The notes: a model not told the origin generated them from the sequence alone. 64,000 nucleotides of DNA from Marinobacter segnicrescens (GCF_900111555.1 NZ_FOHZ01000002.1:278195-342194), one strand, 5' to 3'. Positions 9,995 to 19,225 are shown, counted from the stretch's first letter. Numbers and translations are program-made.

Positions 9995-10954
9995 ATGATG
10001 TCTCGGACCAAACAGCTTATGCTGCTGAATCGCTTGGTACAGGCGATTCCCATCATGATTCTCGCCACCTTCCTGGTGTTTTCGTTATTGCAACTGGTAC
10101 CAGGTGACGTTGCGATCACCATCGCTGGCGAAAATGCCAGTGAGAAGCGAATTCAGGAAATTCGTGAGCTTTACGGCCTGAATCAGCCGTTTCTTGTCCA
10201 ATATGGAAACTGGTTGGTTAACGCAGTACAAGGCGATTTCGGTGAGTCGCTGCTTAGCGGCGAACCCGTGCTCGAAACCATATCGCGGGTATTTCCCAAC
10301 ACACTGTTCATAGTGGCTTATGCCGTACTTCTCTCAGTTGTTATTGGTGTACCCCTTGGCATTATGGCGTCAAGTCGTCCGAACTCGAAGCTGGATGGCG
10401 CCATTATGGGCGCGTCTTCCCTTGGTGTGGCCGTCCCCAACTTCTGGCTGGGTATGGTCCTGGTTTCCCTGTTCGCGCTGACCTGGAACTGGTTCCCCGC
10501 AACAGGTTTTACAAGCCCAGGCGAGAGTTTTACCTCCGCCATCTGGTTTGCCACCTTGCCTGCTATCGCACTTTGCACCAACGGTATTGCCGAAGTTGCC
10601 CGCCAACTGCGGAGCTCCCTGGTTGAGATTCATAGCTCGCAGCATGTCCGTACGTTACACGCCAAGGGCTTATCGCCTGGCGCCATTCTCTGGAAACACG
10701 GTCTCAAGAACGTCAGCGTAAACCTGCTGACCGTTATCAGCCTGCTATTTAACAAAGCCCTGGCAGCGACAGTGGTCGTTGAAACCGTATTTGCCATTCC
10801 CGGAATGGGAAACACCATCGTAAAAGCGGTGCTGGAAGGCGACTTCCCTGTGGTTCAGGGTGCGGTGCTGGCCATGGTCATCACCGTCATCCTGGTAAAC
10901 CTCGTGACTGACCTGCTCTACACGGTTCTGGACCCAAGGATTCAACAGGTATGA
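9995..10954 (+). CDS. Dpp/Opp-type ABC transporter permease (DppB-like)
   Basis: This 319-residue inner-membrane permease starts with a hydrophobic segment (IPIMILATFLVFSLLQLVPGD), the standard N-terminus of DppB/OppB proteins, and has about six membrane segments. The EAA-type loop region is visible before the C-terminal segments (RTLHAKGLSPGAILWKHGL), where it would contact the ATPases. Two in-frame ATGs stand together at 9995 and 9998 and no strong ribosome site separates them. It overlaps the next permease gene by four bases. It forms the translocation channel with the product of 10951. Confidence 0.88.
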   Translation: MMSRTKQLMLLNRLVQAIPIMILATFLVFSLLQLVPGDVAITIAGENASEKRIQEIRELYGLNQPFLVQYGNWLVNAVQGDFGESLLSGEPVLETISRVFPNTLFIVAYAVLLSVVIGVPLGIMASSRPNSKLDGAIMGASSLGVAVPNFWLGMVLVSLFALTWNWFPATGFTSPGESFTSAIWFATLPAIALCTNGIAEVARQLRSSLVEIHSSQHVRTLHAKGLSPGAILWKHGLKNVSVNLLTVISLLFNKALAATVVVETVFAIPGMGNTIVKAVLEGDFPVVQGAVLAMVITVILVNLVTDLLYTVLDPRIQQV

Positions 10955-11829
10955 CGACACAAGCCCTTGAAATGTCAATCAGAGAAGATTCTCTGTTCAG
11001 CAAGTTTGGCCAGTGGTGCCGGCGGGACAAGCGGGGAGTGGTTAGCCTGCTGGTACTGACGATCATCATTGGGATCGCAATCTTCGCACCCTGGATTGCT
11101 CCGTACTCCCCGACAGAGCAGGACTTCAGCAAAATGCTGATGGCGCCCAGCGCAGAGCATTGGCTTGGCACTGATGATCTGGGGCGTGACGTACTCAGCC
11201 GTCTTATCCATGGCACATCCAAATCAGTGTATGCCGCGTTTCTGGCCGTGGGGGTAGCCTTGCTGATTGGCGTACCTATTGGCCTGCTGGCCGGCTTTCT
11301 CGGCGGCTGGGTCGATGTCGGTATCAGCCGTGTCATCGATACCTTGCTTTCGTTCCCGGCTATTGTCTTGGCTGTGGCTGTCACCGGGGCCATGGGTATA
11401 GGCCTGACGAACGCGATGATCTCGGTGGGCATCGTATTCTCACCTCACCTGGCCCGACTGATAAGGGCGAGGACACTGGTCATCCGTGAAGAACTGTATG
11501 TAGATGCAGCCAGATGCTTTGGTGCGTCGACCACCCGTCTATTGGTCAAACATGTGACGCCAAACGCCATTCAGCCGGTGATTGTTCAGTGCACGCTACT
11601 CCTGGCGGTCGCCCTTCTCGCCGAAGCCAGCCTCAGCTTCCTGGGCCTCGGTGTCCAGCCCCCCGATCCAAGCTGGGGCCAGATGCTTGCCCGCGCCTAT
11701 ATGTATATGGAAATCACGCCTGAACAGATGTACGCCCCGGGCTTGATGATCATGATCACCGCGCTGACCTTCAATACGCTGGGAGAATCCCTGAGGGTAG
11801 CACTCGATCCAACCATGAAAGGCCTTTGA
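10951..11829 (+). CDS. Dpp/Opp-type ABC transporter permease (DppC-like)
   Basis: This 292-residue partner permease has the N-terminal membrane segment followed by the periplasmic motif HWLGTDDLGRDVLSRLIHGT, a hallmark of DppC/OppC proteins, then about five more membrane segments and the EAA loop (DAARCFGASTTRLLVKHVTPNA). Start and preceding stop overlap as ATGA. It is the last transporter gene; the first of two CoA ligase genes begins 37 bp later with AAGGAG before its ATG, so transport and activation are probably co-transcribed. Confidence 0.88.
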   Translation: MTTQALEMSIREDSLFSKFGQWCRRDKRGVVSLLVLTIIIGIAIFAPWIAPYSPTEQDFSKMLMAPSAEHWLGTDDLGRDVLSRLIHGTSKSVYAAFLAVGVALLIGVPIGLLAGFLGGWVDVGISRVIDTLLSFPAIVLAVAVTGAMGIGLTNAMISVGIVFSPHLARLIRARTLVIREELYVDAARCFGASTTRLLVKHVTPNAIQPVIVQCTLLLAVALLAEASLSFLGLGVQPPDPSWGQMLARAYMYMEITPEQMYAPGLMIMITALTFNTLGESLRVALDPTMKGL

Positions 11830-11866
11830 TCCTGAATAAATCCCACAATAACAAGGAGCAAAAACG

Positions 11867-13513
11867 ATGAGTCTCCCGAACGCCCACTTTGCCGACGCTG
11901 CCAATGAAATTACCTATCGCAACGGTGCCCGGCCGATGCACGATTACCTGCTTCTGAATGCGAAAGAGGCACCAGACCAGGCCGCGTATATTTTCTATGG
12001 CCGCGAAGTCCCCTGGAGGGAATTGGCAGACTCAACCAGGAGGCTTGCCGGATTCCTGCGAGAGAAGGGCATTGGCAAGGGAGATCATGTCGGACTCTAT
12101 CTCCAGAACTGTCCACAATACGTGATCGCTCATTACGCCATTCAGATGCTGGGGGCGGTCATTACACCCCTTAATCCCCAGTACAAAACTGCCGAAGTCG
12201 AATACCAGCTTGATAACGCCGAGGCCAAGGCTGTTATTTGCGGAACTGACCTGTATCCCATGGTTGAGGCTGTCAGAGACAAGCTGTCTCAGCTGAAACT
12301 GGTCATCACTACCCGCTATGCAGATTACCTGCCCGGCTTGCCGACTCTTTCGGTTCCTGATGACCTGACACAGGCGCCTGCGACCCCTGAGAACACATTT
12401 GACCTGGTGTCCGCCATTGATGAAACTCAGCCGATCAATGAGCCCGAACCTGTCGATTTCGACAATGACATTGCCCTGATGACGTTTACCTCTGGCACCA
12501 CCGGCCGCCCTAAAGGCGCCATGTTGCCGGTTGGTGCCGCGACGTTCAAAACAGCTGCGCTATTCCAGTCCAATGGGCTGGAGCAGGGTAGCACTTCTCT
12601 CGCAATCGCCCCTTTCTGCCACATAGCCGGTATGTGTCTAGGTGTCTATGCGGGCGTCTATGGCCGCTGGACAACCATTATCTTGCCAAGATTCGATCCG
12701 GAGACCACCGTCCAGGCCCTCGAGAAGTATAAAGTCGATATGTGGTACAGCATCGCCCCGATGAACCGGGCGATCCTCAGCTTGCCGAACGTTCAGTCCC
12801 GCGATCTGAGCTCCCTGCGATTTAACCCGGCCACGAGCTTCGGCATTCCCGTTACCGAAAGCCTCGCCGAGGAATGGAAAGCACTCACCGGTTGCCAGAT
12901 GCACGAAGCGTCATACGGTTTGAGCGAAACTCACACCATGGACACCTACATGCCCCGTGACGCTATCGTCTGGGGTAGCTGTGGTCGGCCTATGCCGGGA
13001 AATGACATCCGCATTGTCGACATTGAAACCGGAAAAGAACAGCCACCAGGCCAGTCTGGCGAAATTGCAGTCGGCAACCCCTACGTATTCAAGGGCTATT
13101 GGCAGCGCCCCGATGCGACCAATGAAACCCTGAAAAACGGATGGGTCTTCACCGGCGATGTGGGTCACTTCGATCAAAACGGTTACCTGTTCTTCACCGG
13201 TCGGATCAAGGAGATGATCAAATGCTCCGGGTACAGCGTTTTTCCGGAAGACGTTGAAGCCCTGATGTTGAACCACCCGGCCATTGCCCAGTCTGCCGCG
13301 ATCGGAGTGCCTGATGAGAACCGGGGTGAAACCGTGAAGCTCTTCGTGGTCCTCAAGCCCGACTATGACGGCAAGGTCTCGGAGCACGACATCATCGATT
13401 GGGCCAAAGACAACATGGCAGCCTACAAATACCCCAGATACGTCGAATTCCGTGATTCTCTGCCCGCCACAGGTGCCGGTAAGGTGCTGCGACGTCTGCT
13501 TAAAGATGAATAA
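11867..13513 (+). CDS. AMP-forming acyl-CoA ligase, tandem copy 1
   Basis: This 548-residue ANL-superfamily ligase has the phosphate loop TSGTTGRPKG at about residues 208-217, the TGD motif, the hinge GRIKEMIKCSGYSVFPEDVEA and the C-terminal catalytic-lysine region ATGAGKVLRRLL. It should form acyl-CoA from a free acid, ATP and CoA. It is followed 10 bp later by a very similar gene at 13524; long identical blocks such as MKCSGYSVFPEDVEALML-like segments show a tandem duplication. It sits at the end of the Dpp-type transporter operon, so its substrate is probably imported by that transporter. Confidence 0.88.
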   Translation: MSLPNAHFADAANEITYRNGARPMHDYLLLNAKEAPDQAAYIFYGREVPWRELADSTRRLAGFLREKGIGKGDHVGLYLQNCPQYVIAHYAIQMLGAVITPLNPQYKTAEVEYQLDNAEAKAVICGTDLYPMVEAVRDKLSQLKLVITTRYADYLPGLPTLSVPDDLTQAPATPENTFDLVSAIDETQPINEPEPVDFDNDIALMTFTSGTTGRPKGAMLPVGAATFKTAALFQSNGLEQGSTSLAIAPFCHIAGMCLGVYAGVYGRWTTIILPRFDPETTVQALEKYKVDMWYSIAPMNRAILSLPNVQSRDLSSLRFNPATSFGIPVTESLAEEWKALTGCQMHEASYGLSETHTMDTYMPRDAIVWGSCGRPMPGNDIRIVDIETGKEQPPGQSGEIAVGNPYVFKGYWQRPDATNETLKNGWVFTGDVGHFDQNGYLFFTGRIKEMIKCSGYSVFPEDVEALMLNHPAIAQSAAIGVPDENRGETVKLFVVLKPDYDGKVSEHDIIDWAKDNMAAYKYPRYVEFRDSLPATGAGKVLRRLLKDE

Positions 13514-13523
13514 AGGACCCGCT

Positions 13524-15173
13524 ATGAACACCAAGAACACGGATTACTGGCCCCCCGGGCTTCCCCGGGAGGTTTCCTATCTCAATGGCGAGAAGCCCAT
13601 TCATGAATATCTGTTCGATAACGAGCGGGATATTCCGGATAGACCAGCGTATATCTTTTACGGCAGGGCGGTGACCTGGAAAGAGTTAGGTCAGTCAACG
13701 CGAAAACTGGCAGCTTTCCTCAAGGAAAAAGGGGTTAGCAAAGGAGACCGGGTCGGCCTGTATATGCAGAACTGCCCCCAGTATCCCATTGCGCACTATG
13801 CGATTCAGATGATCGGTTCCATCGTTTCCCCACTGAACCCCCAATACAAGGATGCGGAAGTCGAGTATCAGCTTGGCAATGCTGAAGCCCGTGCTGTCAT
13901 CGCTGGCGCTGACTTGCTTGCCACCGTCCAGCGGGTTCAGTCAAGTGTGCCCAGCCTTGAAGTCGTCGTATGTACAGCCTATGCGGACTACCTTCCAGAG
14001 AGCCCGACCCTGGACGTGCCCGCTTTTCTGAAAGAGCGACCCTCGGTCGCTAATGGCGCGGTCGATCTATCGCAGATACTGGCCGAGTACCAACCTCTGG
14101 AAGAACCGGAGCCAGTCGACCTTTGGAATGACATTTCTCTGATGACATTTACATCCGGCACAACCGGCCGGCCAAAAGGTGCCATGCTGAGTTTCGGAAG
14201 CGCTCTCTACAAGACCGCCGCCTCCATGATGGCAAACAAGGTCGAACCTGACGGGTGCTCGTTAGCCGTGGCGCCGTTCTGTCACATTGCTGGCATGAAT
14301 TCCGGCGTTTACATGCCGGTCTACACACGCAGGACAACGGTTATTCTGCCCCGGTTCGATCCGGAAACGGTGGTGCGGGCGTTTGAGGTTTACCGTTGCG
14401 ACATGTGGTACAGCATTGCCCCAATGCTGCGTGCAATTCTCGATATGCCCGGTATCGAACAACGGAACCTGCGATGCATCCGCAATAACCCGGCAACAAG
14501 CTTTGGCATTCCGGTAACAGAGAAGTTGGCCGAAGAATGGAAAGCACTAACCGGTGCCCAGATCCATGAAGCTGCCTTTGGTCTGAGCGAAACCCATACA
14601 TCTGACACTTTCATGCCAAAAGAAAGAATCAAGTGGGGCAGTTGCGGTATACCGATGCCAGAGAACGAGATCCGTATCCTGGACCTCGAGTCGGAAGAGC
14701 CTTTACCCAAGGGACAGAGCGGTCAGATCGTAATTCGTAACAAAGGTGTTTTCAAAGGCTATTGGAAACGACCGGATGCGACGGCCGAAACGCTGCGCGA
14801 TGGCTGGGTCCATACCGGGGACGTTGGCTATTTTGACGAAGACGGCTACCTGTTCTTCACGGGCCGAATCAAGGAAATGATCAAATGTTCCGGGTATAGC
14901 GTGTTCCCGGAAGATGTCGAGGCACTGATGCTTCGTCACCCCACGGTCACCCAATGCGCAGCCATTGGGGTCCCTGATGAAAAGCGAGGAGAAACGGTAA
15001 AGCTCGTTGCGGTGCTCCATCCCGACCATAAGGGACAGGTGACCGAACAGGAGTTAATCGACTGGGCCCGGGAGAATATGGCGGCCTACAAGTACCCTCG
15101 CATCATCGAGTTTCGGGACTCCCTGCCGGCTACGGGTGCCGGAAAGCTCTTAAGGAGACTTTTGAAGGATTAA
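13524..15173 (+). CDS. AMP-forming acyl-CoA ligase, tandem copy 2
   Basis: This 549-residue protein is a close paralogue of the preceding ligase over its whole length, with TSGTTGRPKG at about residues 210-219 and the same hinge and C-terminal lysine motifs. I place the start at 13524 with AAAGGAC upstream; a longer frame overlapping the previous gene is not credible. Differences cluster in the first half of the acyl-binding domain, compatible with a shifted substrate range after duplication, which is inference. It is the last gene of the operon; a 72-bp palindromic structure follows at 15276. Confidence 0.88.
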   Translation: MNTKNTDYWPPGLPREVSYLNGEKPIHEYLFDNERDIPDRPAYIFYGRAVTWKELGQSTRKLAAFLKEKGVSKGDRVGLYMQNCPQYPIAHYAIQMIGSIVSPLNPQYKDAEVEYQLGNAEARAVIAGADLLATVQRVQSSVPSLEVVVCTAYADYLPESPTLDVPAFLKERPSVANGAVDLSQILAEYQPLEEPEPVDLWNDISLMTFTSGTTGRPKGAMLSFGSALYKTAASMMANKVEPDGCSLAVAPFCHIAGMNSGVYMPVYTRRTTVILPRFDPETVVRAFEVYRCDMWYSIAPMLRAILDMPGIEQRNLRCIRNNPATSFGIPVTEKLAEEWKALTGAQIHEAAFGLSETHTSDTFMPKERIKWGSCGIPMPENEIRILDLESEEPLPKGQSGQIVIRNKGVFKGYWKRPDATAETLRDGWVHTGDVGYFDEDGYLFFTGRIKEMIKCSGYSVFPEDVEALMLRHPTVTQCAAIGVPDEKRGETVKLVAVLHPDHKGQVTEQELIDWARENMAAYKYPRIIEFRDSLPATGAGKLLRRLLKD

Positions 15174-15275
15174 TGTGACCACTTTGACCTGACCGCCCTG
15201 GTACCCGACACCGGAGCATGACCTGATTCTTATCGAAGATTGATCCGGACTTATTGTCCTGTTTGCTGCAAACGC

Positions 15276-15347
15276 CCGGGCCGGATATCCCCTTCCGAAA
15301 CGAGAACCCTGTTCTCTGACTGGTTCGGAAGGGGATATCCGGCCCGG
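15276..15347. terminator. Very long perfect inverted repeat between convergent genes
   Basis: A 24-bp arm at 15276-15299 (starting CCGGGCCGGATATCC) is matched exactly by its reverse complement at 15324-15347. The 24-bp loop contains its own hairpin, GAGAAC at 15302-15307 with GTTCTC at 15311-15316. It lies in the 225-bp gap between the plus-strand ligase (stop 15173) and the minus-strand dehydrogenase (stop 15399). There is no T-run on either side, so it may be a processing or Rho-independent-like barrier, or a mobile-element remnant. The rest of the gap shows nothing. Confidence 0.6.
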
Positions 15348-15398
15348 ACTTTCATAACAAGGGGACAGACCTCGCCAGACGACAAGATTGCGTTCTGC

Positions 15399-16535
15399 TC
15401 AGGCCGCATGCTCCCGCCACAACCGCTTCCGGTGCCACTCGGCATTACCCAGTTGCAGCTCTATAGACGTCAGTCGCTTGAAATAGTGACCGATATCCAG
15501 CTCGTCGGTCATACCGATACCGCCATGTAGCTGAATGGCCTGCTGGCCCACATAGCGGGCGGCCTGGCCCAGGCGGGCCTTGAGTTTTGAGGCGAGGATG
15601 GCCTGCTGGTGGACGTCGGCCCCTGTCCAGCGATGGGCGGTCTGGGTCAGCAGGTTGGCGAGGCTGGTGGTTTCGATGTACATCTCGGCCATACGGTGCT
15701 GCAGCACCTGGAACTCCGCCAGGGCGACGCCAAACTGTTTGCGGGTGCGGGTGTAGGCGACGGTTTTCTTCACCAGGGTTTCCATGATGCCCACCGCTTC
15801 CGCCGCCAGCATCAGCAGGCTTTCACTGTGCACCTGCAGGATAATGGTGGCAGCTTCGCCCTCGTCGGTCAGGCGCTGGGCAGCACTGACCGCCACCCCG
15901 TCAAATCGCATGTTGGCACCCTGATGGCCATCGATCATCGGATACCCGGTGACGTCCACACCCGGCGAGTCCAGCTCCACCAGGAACAGGTCGATACCCC
16001 CATGGTCGGTATAATCGCCTTCGCTGCGGGCGGACACGAGCACATGGCTGGCTGTCAGACTGTGCATGACGGCGATTTTTTCACCGCTGAGGCGATAACC
16101 GCTACCATCAGGTTCGGCACGGGTTGCCACTGCCAGGGGGTTGCCCCGGCTCTGAGGTTCTTCGCAGGCGAACACTGCCTGGCGGGCGCCAGAGATAATG
16201 CCTGCCAATAACTCAGCACCCTCACCTTTCGCTTCAGCAAGCGCCAGCAGGCGTGCCGCCGCCAGCACGCCCAGGTAGGGTTCAGTCACCAGGCCTCTGC
16301 CAAAGCCTTTCATCACACCCAGGGTGTCGGTGTTGTCGCCGCCCAGGCCACCCTGTTCTTCAGCAAACGGAATAGCCAGCCATCCCATCTCGGCAAAGGT
16401 CTGCCAATGACTCGGGGATTGCCCCTGATGCTCCTTCAGATTGCGTTTGCGGTCGTCGAAGGTGTACTCGCCCTGTACGAACCGGTTAACGCTGTCCTCC
16501 AGCATGGAGCGGGTTTCCTGGCTGAGGGTACTCAT
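15399..16535 (-). CDS. Acyl-CoA dehydrogenase, small partner of a pair
   Basis: This 378-residue flavoprotein of the acyl-CoA dehydrogenase family introduces a double bond at C2-C3 of an acyl-CoA. The C-terminal domain has TRKQFGVALAEFQVLQHRMAEM and HGGIGMTDELDIGHYFKRL. Middle-domain motifs are degenerate compared with single-gene dehydrogenases. It follows the dehydrogenase gene at 16547 by 11 bp. Adjacent pairs of about 380 and 400 residues with this divergence are known as alpha2-beta2 heterotetramers (PimC/PimD pimeloyl-CoA dehydrogenase, FadE pairs of steroid degraders), so I infer a shared enzyme. It is distinct from the dehydrogenases at 22316, 47325 and 55016. Confidence 0.85.
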   Translation of the reverse strand: MSTLSQETRSMLEDSVNRFVQGEYTFDDRKRNLKEHQGQSPSHWQTFAEMGWLAIPFAEEQGGLGGDNTDTLGVMKGFGRGLVTEPYLGVLAAARLLALAEAKGEGAELLAGIISGARQAVFACEEPQSRGNPLAVATRAEPDGSGYRLSGEKIAVMHSLTASHVLVSARSEGDYTDHGGIDLFLVELDSPGVDVTGYPMIDGHQGANMRFDGVAVSAAQRLTDEGEAATIILQVHSESLLMLAAEAVGIMETLVKKTVAYTRTRKQFGVALAEFQVLQHRMAEMYIETTSLANLLTQTAHRWTGADVHQQAILASKLKARLGQAARYVGQQAIQLHGGIGMTDELDIGHYFKRLTSIELQLGNAEWHRKRLWREHAA

Positions 16536-16546
16536 GGTCCGTCTCC

Positions 16547-17743
16547 TTACCGCAACAGGGTCTTGGCGATGATATTGCGCTGAATTTCGTTACTGCCACC
16601 AAAGATAGAGGCGGCACGGTTGTTCAGGTACTTGGGCATCAGGGTTACAGCATCGTCGTCACCGATGGGTTCCACGCCACTGGCCACGGTCAGGGCGGCC
16701 AGTTGCAGTGCCAGTGACGGGGTTCCCGCCACATCGATGGCCAGCTCGGTGATGCGCTGGATGGTCTCCATGGAGGTAATCTTGATCATGGAGCTCATGG
16801 GGCCGGATTCCGGCGAGCCTTTCTCCATGGCTGCAAACACTTCTTCGGTGGCCTCCAGGGTGTCCACCTCCAGGTGCAACCGGACGTAGCGGTCCTGGAA
16901 TACCGGGTCATCCGCCAGGAAGCCACCGAAGCCGTCACCGGTGCGGCCAGCCAGCCGACGGATGGTGGCCAGTTCATGGCGGAAGGTGGTGGCGAAGGAG
17001 GTTCCCCCACCCCGTTCGTGCTCCAGCAGGTACTTGGCCACGGACCAGCCGTCATTCTCCTCCCCGAGACAGCAATCCACCGGAACCCGGACGTTGGTAA
17101 AGAACACGTCGCACTGCTCCGGTACACCATCAAGGCCGATGATGGGCCGGATCTCGATGCCCGGGTCGGTCAGGTCCTCGATCAGGAAAAAGCTGATGCC
17201 CTGCTGCGGTTTGCCAGCACCACCGGTACGCACCAGCAGGAACAGGCGATTGGCGTGGTGGGCGTAGGTTGTCCAGGTCTTGGAACCATTGATCACGTAG
17301 TGATCCCCGTCCCGCTCAGCCCGGCATTTCAGGGACGCCAGGTCGGAACCGGCATTGGGTTCGGAGTACCCCTGGGCCCAGAAATTCTCACCGGAAAGGA
17401 TGCCCGGCAAGTGCTTGCGTTTCTGCTCATCGGTGCCGTAATGGATGATGGCAGGGCCCACCATGGAAATGCTCTGGGGCAACAGCAGGGGCACGCCAGC
17501 ACGCCGGCACTCTTCCTCGAAGATCAGCTGCCGCGGCACATCCCAGCCAGTACCGCCGTATTCCTCTGGCCAGCGGATGGCGGACCAGCCCTGACTATGG
17601 AGGATACGGTGCCACTTCATCACCTGGTCGAAGGGCGGGAAAAAGCTGGTGGTCTTGCGGCCAGCTTCCAGGATCTCATCATCCGCGTGCTGTTCGATGA
17701 ACTCGCGGATCTGGTGACGGAAGGTGTTGAGTTCGGTGTTCAT
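16547..17743 (-). CDS. Acyl-CoA dehydrogenase, large partner of a pair
   Basis: This 398-residue acyl-CoA dehydrogenase has WAQGYSEPNAGSDLASL in the middle domain (FAD/substrate contacts), NGSKTWTTYAHHA, and a C-terminal FGGSNEIQRNIIAKTLLR, which usually completes the FAD site. I use the ATG at 17743 with CGAGG six bases upstream; an ATG at 17761 has no ribosome site. With the 378-residue product of 15399 it probably makes a heteromeric enzyme acting on a bulky or dicarboxylic CoA ester. No TCGTC-N6-GACGA operator lies before it, unlike the genes that follow. Confidence 0.87.
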   Translation of the reverse strand: MNTELNTFRHQIREFIEQHADDEILEAGRKTTSFFPPFDQVMKWHRILHSQGWSAIRWPEEYGGTGWDVPRQLIFEEECRRAGVPLLLPQSISMVGPAIIHYGTDEQKRKHLPGILSGENFWAQGYSEPNAGSDLASLKCRAERDGDHYVINGSKTWTTYAHHANRLFLLVRTGGAGKPQQGISFFLIEDLTDPGIEIRPIIGLDGVPEQCDVFFTNVRVPVDCCLGEENDGWSVAKYLLEHERGGGTSFATTFRHELATIRRLAGRTGDGFGGFLADDPVFQDRYVRLHLEVDTLEATEEVFAAMEKGSPESGPMSSMIKITSMETIQRITELAIDVAGTPSLALQLAALTVASGVEPIGDDDAVTLMPKYLNNRAASIFGGSNEIQRNIIAKTLLR

Positions 17744-17803
17744 GGCGGCCTCGGGGTCCATCTAAGGCGGTCGCGCAATTGCACAACCTGAGAGACATTA
17801 ATT

Positions 17804-17909
17804 CCCTCTCCGTTGATGGGAGAGGGTCAGGGTGAGGGTGAACGGCGGCGAACTGCGGAGTTGGAGCTTCCCCTCACCCCCGGCCCCTCTCCCGCATAGG
17901 GGAGAGGGG
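17804..17909. repeat. Intergenic CCCTCTCC/GGAGAGGG palindromic repeat pair
   Basis: Two hairpins lie back to back in the 189-bp gap: CCCTCTCC at 17804-17811 with GGAGAGGG at 17819-17826, and CCCCTCTCCC at 17884-17893 with GGGGAGAGGG from 17899. The stretches between them (GGTCAGGGTGAGGG and CCCTCACCCCC) are also roughly complementary, giving one larger folded unit. Sequences of this kind are widespread as REP-like intergenic repeats in proteobacteria. Confidence 0.6.
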
Positions 17910-17932
17910 AGTAGCTCACCGAGAGCTTTGGG

Positions 17933-19081
17933 TTATAGAGCGTAGCTGCTCACATCCACTTTGGAGTAAAGCTCATCCCAGTACAGATCGGCAAGGTCAT
18001 CCACATTGTCGATGTCGCGGGTCAGCTCTACCCACTTGCCCAGCAATTCACGGAAGGTGGCAGCCAGTTCTTCAGCGTTTTCAATGCCGTGACGCTCCTC
18101 GTAGTTAGCGGCAATCTTTCCGATATCGCTGCGGACAAATTCACTGGAAGCCTGCTGCAGCTCTTCGGAAGCTTCATGCACAGTGATGCCATTACCTTCG
18201 GCAGCCTCGAGTTCTTTGGCCGCACCTACCTGGTAATCCCAGCTGATCACAGCGCCCAGAACAGCGGTCGCCTTGAGCACGTCGCGGCGCTGCTGTTCAC
18301 TCAGACCGGCCCAGACATCCCGGTTGACGTTGTTGACCGCGGTACCGCCATAGACACCCCCGGGGACCTCGGGAGTGATGTCTGTCACCACTTCCTTCAA
18401 CTTGAAGATGTCGAGGTCAACACTGGAACTGATGCTGCAGTCCAGCACACCCTGGTTCAGGGCCTCATAGGAGTCACTGACCGAAAGGGTAACCGGCGTG
18501 GCACCCAGGGACTCTGCCCAGCGAGCCCACTGGGGGCCGGCACTGCGGATGCGCTTGCCCTGCAGCTGATCGAGGGTGGATACCTCTTTATTGCACAGCA
18601 GCATATAGTCAGAGCTGGCCGATGCGCCGGTGAAGACCTGGTTCTGGCCGGCAAATTCATCGACGCAGGTATCGCAATGGTTGAAAACAAACTCCGCCAG
18701 GGCGCCCACATAGGCCAGGCCCGAATGACTGGGCGGAACATCCTCAAGATCCACCAGCATACTCAGCTCACCGGCCAGGTTGGCCGCAGGAAATTCACTG
18801 GGGTAGTAGGACAGCAGTACAAAACCTGAATCGGCCATGCCATCCCGGATACCCGGCGAGGTCTCCGAGAAGCTCAGCAACGAGCCTGCATAGACCTTGG
18901 CCGTCATGTCGCCACCGGAGATTTCCTTCAGGGCTTCGGCAAAACTGTTTGCTGCGTCGGCGCCAATGGAATTGGGCGGATATCCGGTCGCGTGGGAAAT
19001 GGTCTCTGCGGTGGCCGTACCGGCCACCAGGATGCCTGCAGCCGCGACGGACGTGAGACCGGTTTTGATCAGTGTTTTCAT
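17933..19081 (-). CDS. TRAP transporter solute-binding protein (DctP-type), receptor 1
   Basis: This 382-residue periplasmic receptor has an N-terminal signal peptide (MKTLIKTGLTSVAAAGILVA, cleavage after ATA) and the DctP-fold segment PGIRDGMADSGFVLLSYYP. Paired cysteines (CDTC, later LLCNK and LDC) suggest disulfides. The long open frame extends to 19216, but a promoter-like -10 and an operator lie inside that extension, so I start at the ATG 19079-19081. It is a close paralogue of the receptor at 20972 (shared SHATGYPPNSIGA) and more distant from 49695. The only TRAP permease genes in the window are at 39765-41624. The ligand is unknown; a carboxylate is usual. Confidence 0.87.
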   Translation of the reverse strand: MKTLIKTGLTSVAAAGILVAGTATAETISHATGYPPNSIGADAANSFAEALKEISGGDMTAKVYAGSLLSFSETSPGIRDGMADSGFVLLSYYPSEFPAANLAGELSMLVDLEDVPPSHSGLAYVGALAEFVFNHCDTCVDEFAGQNQVFTGASASSDYMLLCNKEVSTLDQLQGKRIRSAGPQWARWAESLGATPVTLSVSDSYEALNQGVLDCSISSSVDLDIFKLKEVVTDITPEVPGGVYGGTAVNNVNRDVWAGLSEQQRRDVLKATAVLGAVISWDYQVGAAKELEAAEGNGITVHEASEELQQASSEFVRSDIGKIAANYEERHGIENAEELAATFRELLGKWVELTRDIDNVDDLADLYWDELYSKVDVSSYAL

Positions 19082-19159
19082 GGTGCTTATCTCCGAACCG
19101 GGGCGCGACCGCTGCGGCGCGCCACCGGTAAAGTTCTTGTGGATAGGATTGTGGGGGGC

Positions 19160-19203
19160 AATGTAGAACGATGACCGAAAGGAACCATCGTCTTTAAGGA
19201 CGA
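19160..19203 (-). promoter_or_regulatory. Operator site 1 and -10 for the TRAP receptor 1 gene
   Basis: TCGTC-TTTAAG-GACGA at 19188-19203 (ATCGTC/GACGAT arms with flanks), then 22 bp, then TACATT at 19160-19165 on the minus strand, a good -10. No -35 hexamer is visible. The start codon is 107 bp below the repeat. It is one of twelve such repeats in the window. Confidence 0.75.
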
Positions 19204-19225
19204 TTTGGCTACCCATGCTGGCTGG

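Noticed and set aside
19082..19216. N-terminal extension of TRAP receptor 1, and similar extensions before 20779, 22126, 25959, 42901 and 50861
   Set aside because: Most extensions cover an operator or -10, and those for exported proteins would bury the signal peptide; good ribosome sites stand at the shorter starts.
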